A DNA stretch of 64,000 nt from Flectonema sp. DT1601 (Eukaryota; Euglenozoa; Diplonemea; Diplonemida; Diplonemidae): positions 124,001 to 188,000 of the forward strand of contig OZ025857.1 of the NCBI GenBank assembly GCA_964019425.1. Direction: 5' to 3'. Below, piece by piece: positions 58,077-64,000 of this stretch (position 1 is its first letter; each line of letters opens with the position of its first letter). The position numbers and the translations under genes were made by a program. The notes under the pieces were generated by a model. The model was given only the letters and a program-made list of their open reading frames with translations, was not told where the DNA came from and did not search any database.

Positions 58077-61013
58077 TCACAACGAGGTTGGATCGATTGG
58101 TCCTAATGCGTAAGGAGTTTTGTTGGGGTTACTTGGAGACAAAACTGTTGAAGGCTTAGTGTTGGCGACCTTCTTCAACAAATCCTGAGTAGACTGCGGA
58201 AGAAGTGAAGTGTACGATGGCGTCAGTCCAATGCCAGCAGGTCTGTAAGCGCCATTTGCCAAAGGGCTTCCAGAATCACTCGCCTGTGTGTTTTTATTTT
58301 ATTCCAAAGTTGCTAAAACACCATTCACTGATCTCGCATTGCCAGTAGCCACAAAAGATATGAAATAAACCAATCATGGATATGCAAGCAAATGCTGGGA
58401 TAAAGTAATGTCACTGCCGGAGTCATCAGACCTATGCCTAAACCTAAACAGGAAGCCAGTAGCCAGAGTGTAAGACTTACAGAAGAGATTGACACCTTCG
58501 TAAATTAAAAACTGACTTCGACGCACTGACTGAGTAATTTCTAAGCACGAAGCGATCTCAGTCACCCTGCTAGTACAAACAAGTGCGTTACTTCTATTCG
58601 TTACCTCGATGTAGACATTACTGAAAAAAAGGTGTAGATTCTCGCATTGCCAGTAGCCACAGAAGGGACGAAAAAGACCAACCATGGATATGCAAGCGAA
58701 TGCTGGGACAAAAGGACACCACGCACGTGTTAAGTATTTGTTTAAAAACTAAATACTGTGTCTCGCATTGCCAGTAGCCACAAAACGTATAAAACACATC
58801 AGTCATGGATATGCAAGCAAATGCTGTAACATCTTGTGTGAAAACTTCTTAGAGCTAGCACTACTATGTATGCGAGTAAGGAAGCATTGATGTGTGAATT
58901 CTCGCATTGCCAGTAGCCACAAAAGGTACGAAATAAACCAATCATGGATATGCAAGCGAATGCTGGGATAAAGTAAATTATTCCTTTGCGACCATAACTT
59001 ATCTTTTTTATTAAAATAATGTCATACCTGTCTGCGGCTGGGGCTGATTCCGCGGGTCTGAACGCCAGACCAAATAGTTTCCTGTTTTTTGTGTGTTACA
59101 GCATCCCATAATAATAAGAACTACGATTATAGTAAACAACAACATACGGTAGTTGGAAAAGGAACAGCAGCAGGTACGGCAGCTTCAACGTAAACAGGTG
59201 CTGTGGTTGCGAGAGTCGGAGGTGGGAACATCTTCAATGGAGACGTTGGAAGAATTGATCTGTAAGGTGAAACTGGTTCAATATTTCCGAGACGAGCCAA
59301 AGCCGCAGCGATTTCCGGGGTCTGCGCCGCAGTTGCTGCCACAGTGCGCTTTGGAGTTTGCGGTTGTTGTTGTTGTTGTTGCTGGACTACCTGATTAACT
59401 TCCTGAACGTTGTGACCCTGACCAGCCAGTCCTATGATATCACTTACTCTGATCTCAAAGATACCTGGCTTAGGTTGGAATTCACATAGTAGTACCCCAC
59501 CTCTGTATCCTACAACACGACCAATTGATCCAGTCAGATCCACAGGTTGCGGAAGACCACTACTCTTCGCAGTGACGTTAGCCCTAACTTCTGAACCAAC
59601 AGCCGGAGTTCCAGATGGAATTGGAGTAGCTGGTTTCACATTACCAGGAAGCATATCGAGTGTCAGTCCTCCTCTGATGTAGAAGTCAACACTGAGACGA
59701 CCATCTTCAGTGAATGCGGAAACAGTTCCTCTGAGTCCATTAAATTCTGGTTTTGTTTCGAAGTTGCATGCCTCAATTTCGGTACCGATAATCATCGTTG
59801 CTGGTGCAGCAGACTTTGGTTTAGCAGCTGGAGTAGGAGGGAGCGACTCGTTAGGGAGGAGTGGCGGACCAGCACCTGGGCTCTCACTTGGTAAGAAAAA
59901 TGAAGAAGTCGCTGAGCTGGCAATAGAACCCGGCCCTCTCAACAGCTCCCCCGACCCAGGAAGCTGTTGCAACATCTGCTGCTGAAGAGGCTGCTGCTGA
60001 AGAGGCTGCTGCTGTGCAAGTTGCTTTTGTTGTAGCTGCTGTTGTTGTTGTTGCTGAGGCCTTGGTGAAGTAATTGAAGTAGAAACCGCGTTTAATTGAT
60101 CTTCGATATCTTTACGAATATTATCCTGAGCTTGTCTTAATTTATCTTTCTGCGCAGCAAGGGCCAACTCTTGCTCAACCAACTGCTGCTGCTGTGCTTC
60201 GACAAGTGGCTTTCTCTGGAGTACAGATTCGTGATTGATCTTGTGATCAGCGATTTGCCCCATCAAATCTCTAACGCGCTTGGAAGCACTAGCAGCTTGT
60301 TCCAAAAGCTGGCGTTCAACTTCCTGCTCTGCGTGAAGAGCTGCCTCAGCTTCTGCAAGAACTTCAGCCTCCTTTGCCTGAACTTCCTCGTCTACTTTCC
60401 GTTGATGGACGCTGTCAACTACAGTTGGGAATCGGAGAGCAAATCGGCTGAACTCAGCGCGGCTTACAACACCATCACGGTCTTCATCAGCTACGATAAA
60501 TAAATCCTGTACTTGGGATGGTGAGAACCTTAATTGAAGAGAGCGGAATGACTCGAGCATCTCATCAAGTGTGATGACTCCGTCTACCTTGGTGTCGAGA
60601 AGCTGGAATGCTACCTCAACAGGGTCACCTTGAATGGCTGCTACCTGCTGTTGAAGTTGTTGATGTTGCTGCACGTCGGTTGCTTCGGCAACTGGCTCTG
60701 GAAGGGCACCCTGACCACCATCGTTGTGCCACTCAGACTGCTGCTGGAAGGCGTACAGCTGACTACCGTCAGTTACATCGCTAATGACTGATACATCCTG
60801 CCACTGGCCATCAATAAACACTTGCAGTGCCATAATTTTAAATGCTGGACCCGGGTGTCCAGAAGGCTTTCTAGATTCTGCTTCCCCCTGGTAGAATCGC
60901 TCAGCTTCGGTAATGATCTCTGAGATTTCCGTTGGAGGTGGCTTGAACAAGAACATCGCATTGTGCTTAGAGCCATACAGATCGCAGGCTACCCGGACTT
61001 TGAAAGTCTGCAT
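58077..61013 (-). CDS. BILBO1-like EF-hand, coiled-coil, poly-Gln protein, 3 exons, 708 aa
   Basis: Exons 61013-59148, 59081-59028 and 58283-58077 join in phase 0 (PFPTT|ETIWSG and SRRQ|ASDSGS). Residues 1-110 resemble the N-terminal domain of BILBO1, the trypanosome flagellar pocket collar protein: MQTFKVRVACDLYG, EITEAERFYQ-type helix, and SQLYAFQQQSEWH against QLYVFQPPNEWH as I recall it. Two EF-hands follow (about 140-205): DTKVDGVITLDE, lacking one ligand, and the canonical DEDRDGVVSRAE. Then comes a long coiled coil (215-310), Gln-rich repeats (about 315-350), two SH3/KOW-like segments (about 410-535) and a Pro-rich tail. Probably a Ca2+-responsive cytoskeletal scaffold. The second intron, 744 bp, carries four hairpin repeats. 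ATG is 19 nt behind TTTTTTTCATAG. Confidence 0.85.
58333..58970 (+). repeat. Four copies of a hairpin element in an intron of the BILBO1-like gene
   Basis: Copies start at 58333, 58641, 58762 and 58901, each about 70 bp: a conserved CTCGCATTGCCAGTAGCCAC, a variable 16-20 nt, then conserved ATGGATATGCAAGC and AATGCTG. Spacers between copies are unrelated and unequal (308, 121, 139 bp start to start). The same element sits once in each 352-bp unit at 29.7-31.0 kb. All eight copies are on the plus strand, antisense to their host genes. In host-sense RNA, GCATTTGC and GCAATGC can pair, as can CCA and TGG, leaving the variable part in the loop, and AGA follows the stem. Confidence 0.88.
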
Positions 61014-61702
61014 ACTGTGTGTGTGGTATTCACTATGAAAAAAATGTGATTAAAGAGAATGCAACAACATCACTACTTCTAACGAGAATACGGTTTGCAA
61101 TTTGACCTGATAAAGAGAAAGAAATAACTGCGAACAGAAAACATCCCAACACGTAGTATGAACCATGCAAATAGTACCTCCGAGAACTCAAGTGGGGAAG
61201 CATATCAAGTAATTTAGGACAGTGGGGGCAGATAACACTCAAAAAAACGATATTTATTTTTTTTTTTTTTCCTTTTTTTTCCTTATTTGTTTTTTTTTTT
61301 CTAACAGTTTTTGGATCAGAAAAATCCTCGATTTCCACGTTTTTAAAAAAAAACGTTTTTTTTTTTTTCTATATTCCTGTTATCGAACACAAGCATCACA
61401 CAGTAACTACACAGTGTTATAAATATAGGTTAACAACAGGAACTTTTTATACACATTTAAGAACTACAACTAATACAGGATTTTCCATGCCACGAGTGCA
61501 ATAAATACCTAGTTGGTTGTTGGAGACTGTTTTTGAATTTGTGTTTATACCGGCTGAGTAATCACTTGCTATTTTTTTTTTTTTTCTTATTTTTTTTTCC
61601 TCCCCAAGTCAGTGTCTATAAAGTTAATAGTCAGACAATTTTCTAACAAACAATGACAGACAAGCGTTTTAGACGCACACAATTTTCGATTTCCACCAGA
61701 AA

Positions 61703-61740
<38 letters not shown>

Positions 61741-64000
61741 CCTTAATACTTAAATTCTGTTTATAAAACAGAACAGGATCTACTCCAATATTTATTGAAT
61801 ATGTTAGACCCAAGACAGGGAAAAGACGCTAATCATCCCAATCACTAGTAGATCATCGTGGGTAACTAAAGGTTTCCTACCAAACAAACTACACATTAAC
61901 TACATTACTTTCCAATTTAATCGCGTTATTCGATAAAAACTTTTAAAAAAAAACCTTATTGTATTATTTATTTGCAAAGAGAAATACGAGGGGCATACAT
62001 GACTAGCTCAGCACCCCAACAAGTAAAAAGGTATAGAAATCGAAATCTTAAAAAAAAAAAGAAAGAAAATATATATACACTGAGAAAACACTTTACTTCA
62101 TTCTATATATCAGAATATGTTCTTTTCAAGGAAGGCTTTCTTGCCATAGCTCATGTATGACGCACAATTTGGTTGAGGGGTAGTGAGAGTTAACATTTTG
62201 TTACGGAGCTCATAATCAGTGTTTCAGTTGTAAGCTGTCCACGTGATCCGAATGAAGTCGTATGAGAGTCTTTAACGAAGATGGGTTCCCGTCACGCTAA
62301 ATTTAAAAAAAAAAAGAAAGAAAAAAAAAAAAAGAGTAAAGTACCAAATGAAACAATCAATGCCAACATAGAATAATAATCCTTTAGGTTTGCAATATTT
62401 TTTTTTTTTTTTTTTTTTTCCGAAAAACTTCGTTCTCTCTTTTGAAAACGTTTTAGGGGTTTATGCAATCATTCATAGTAGACACAGGAAGAGGCAGTAA
62501 GTTGGGTAGACGTTTTTTTTTTTTTTCCCTTACACCCAGGTAATCGCAATGCTATCTTCTTTTTTTTTTTTTTTTTTCTTCTTAGTTTCACGACAAGAGA
62601 CATCCACTGCAACACTAAATAGCAACACTTAATCAAATAAGAGGGGCATAATGGTATTGTCTGTCGACCTAAAAAGGAAATCCCACACAGTTGTCATCAA
62701 AGAGGAAGACGGAAAACTACGGAAAACATGTTTTCAACTCAAATTTTGCTTTTGCACAACTCAGTTATGCTCTTTTTTGATAAAAAGAAAAGCAACTCGT
62801 GAAAAAAAAAATTTTTTTTTTATTGTATTCTCGTTGGGGAAAGCACTGCGAAAGCTCACAAGGTGTCAGAGTTTGGCGTTTTTTTTTTTTTTTTTTTTTT
62901 TTTTTTCCTCATCCACCTAAATAATTATCAATTAACTCATCTCTTTTAAAGGAAAGAATAGTTATTTTTTTTTTTATTTTTTTTTTTTTTTTTTTAATGC
63001 GTTGGCAATCTTGCTTCCGAAACTCCCATATTGTGTTAAAGTACGGGCAAGACACTAAGCAGATGAGTCGATATCGCTCTTTATAAAGGAAAGACTACGA
63101 AAGAAAAGAAAGTAAAAGGAAAATGAACCGTGTGTGTGCTGTTCTTTAGTTATTTATTTAGTTTCCATATACAGGTGAAACTGTTGCTTATTTTTTATAA
63201 GAAGCGTCGATTCTCTGCTTTCTTTGTAGTCGTAAATCAAGTGAGCGCAGGTTCAGAATCATATTTGCTTGGCATTGAAAAACTTAAAAGAAACTAACAA
63301 CCAAAGAGACTTATATCAGCGAAGATATTAATTTTATTGGAGTCGTGTCACAAAATACTCACTACGTTTTGATTCTACGTGATAATAATGACAAAAAAAA
63401 AAGGTTGTGTGCGAGAATTGAACTGAACTAACTTTTTTTTTTTTTTTTTTTTGTTTCTTAATTTCATATTTGAGGGTTTCTCGCAGATGCGACTATTTTA
63501 GTTTGTAAAGCATTTTTTTTTTTTTTCTTTTTTTTCTGTCTTCGTTCATGTTTTCATCCGTCAGATACACGAAGAAAGAAAAACAGTAAAGATAACTTAT
63601 AAAAAATAAGAACAGCTAGAATAGAATATTCACCGTTTTATTCTTTGTTATGTATTGACACTACTTAGAAAGGGGCAGGTCACACTCGATTATATCGGGG
63701 CTAAATCCTCACTATACTAAAAGAAAAAGGTCGTGATTAGCTTTGTACACGTTCAACTGCAACCCCTCCCCCTTCCACTGTTCCTTTTTTTTTTTTTTTT
63801 TTTTTGTTTCTCATAATACACACAAATACAATAGGGAGGAAAAAAAAAGAAAATCCCCCCATAACGCCTTTCTTCATGCAAGAAGAGAACTCGTAGCAAT
63901 GGGTGAAAGACAAACGTCTACATAGCCAACGTCACAGAGTATAATCTTCTCTTCTTTTCGTAAAGTATTTCTTCCACGCGAAGGTTTTCACAAGTATGCA
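61014..64000. other. 3-kb spacer at the right end
   Basis: AT-rich, with long T-runs (61256-61270, 61708-61740, 62398-62420, 62879-62906, 62966-62995) and no recognisable gene. Short frames are low complexity. The acceptor for the BILBO1-like gene lies at its left edge. Confidence 0.55.

Noticed and set aside
58374-58806. Minus-strand peptides with a repeated FCGYWQCE sequence
   Set aside because: The four copies at 58 kb do share a frame, but they lie inside an intron, have no start or splice context, and the 29-31 kb copies of the element break the frame. A structured repeat explains them better.
58333-58970. CRISPR-like array (conserved repeats with variable segments)
   Set aside because: Spacing is irregular, the variable part lies inside the element and not between repeats, and the setting is a eukaryotic intron.
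42357-64000. tRNA or 5S genes in the spacer
   Set aside because: I looked for GGTTCGA-type B boxes with matching A boxes and acceptor stems and found none convincing.

Overview
This is nuclear DNA from an AT-rich, intron-bearing protist, most likely a euglenozoan and closer to a diplonemid than to a kinetoplastid. Four observations support this. (1) Every recognisable gene over 61 kb lies on the minus strand. (2) Almost every start codon sits 3-60 nt behind a pyrimidine-rich or branch-site-like sequence ending in AG, as expected for spliced-leader trans-splicing of a polycistronic transcript. (3) The LINE begins with a stretch ending CTGTACTTTATTG, which matches, from memory, the 3' end of kinetoplastid and diplonemid spliced leaders. 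(4) One protein has a BILBO1-like N-terminal domain. Frequent GT-AG cis-introns argue against kinetoplastids. The species is not identified.

Layout, left to right; all genes are read right to left. 0-33 kb is gene-dense: a coiled-coil protein (31-1558), a WD-repeat protein with a repeated GDF motif (1874-3903), an unconventional myosin (4747-8359), an exportin-4-like karyopherin (8750-12121), a coiled-coil/SPRY protein (12465-15085), a cyclophilin (15219-15761), a membrane-anchored carnosine N-methyltransferase-like protein (15932-17096), a small RNA ligase (17229-17888), a cyclic-nucleotide-binding-domain K+-type channel (18499-20938), a short Cys-rich membrane protein (21816-22250), a 74-residue protein (22650-22964), a PDZ protein (24658-25830), a Ser/Thr-rich coiled-coil protein (26208-27545), a doubtful 62-residue ORF, and a polycystin-2-like channel (28247-32961).

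The polycystin gene is interrupted by a 1,928-bp intron holding the 3' end of a large-subunit rRNA gene in antisense, followed by about four 352-bp tandem repeats. 33-36 kb is low-complexity spacer. 36.08-42.36 kb is an apparently intact Ingi/I-like LINE: ORF1, a single in-frame TAA followed by CAACCA, then endonuclease, reverse transcriptase, RNase H and a zinc knuckle. 42.4-56 kb has no gene I can recognise; it holds homopolymer runs, a few duplications and several hairpins. At 56.0-57.1 kb is an ankyrin protein and at 58.1-61.0 kb a BILBO1-like EF-hand/poly-Q protein. The 744-bp intron of the latter carries four copies of the hairpin found in the polycystin-intron repeat. 61-64 kb is spacer.

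Most introns are 62-105 nt. The three outliers (180, 744 and 1,928 nt) are exactly those that hold repeats. The gene set is mainly cytoskeletal and ciliary-type (myosin, BILBO1-like, polycystin, coiled-coil proteins) with nuclear export, RNA repair and signalling functions. Adjacency probably reflects a shared polycistronic unit and not a pathway. Exon joins were read by eye from splice consensus and phase; no alignment or database search was run.
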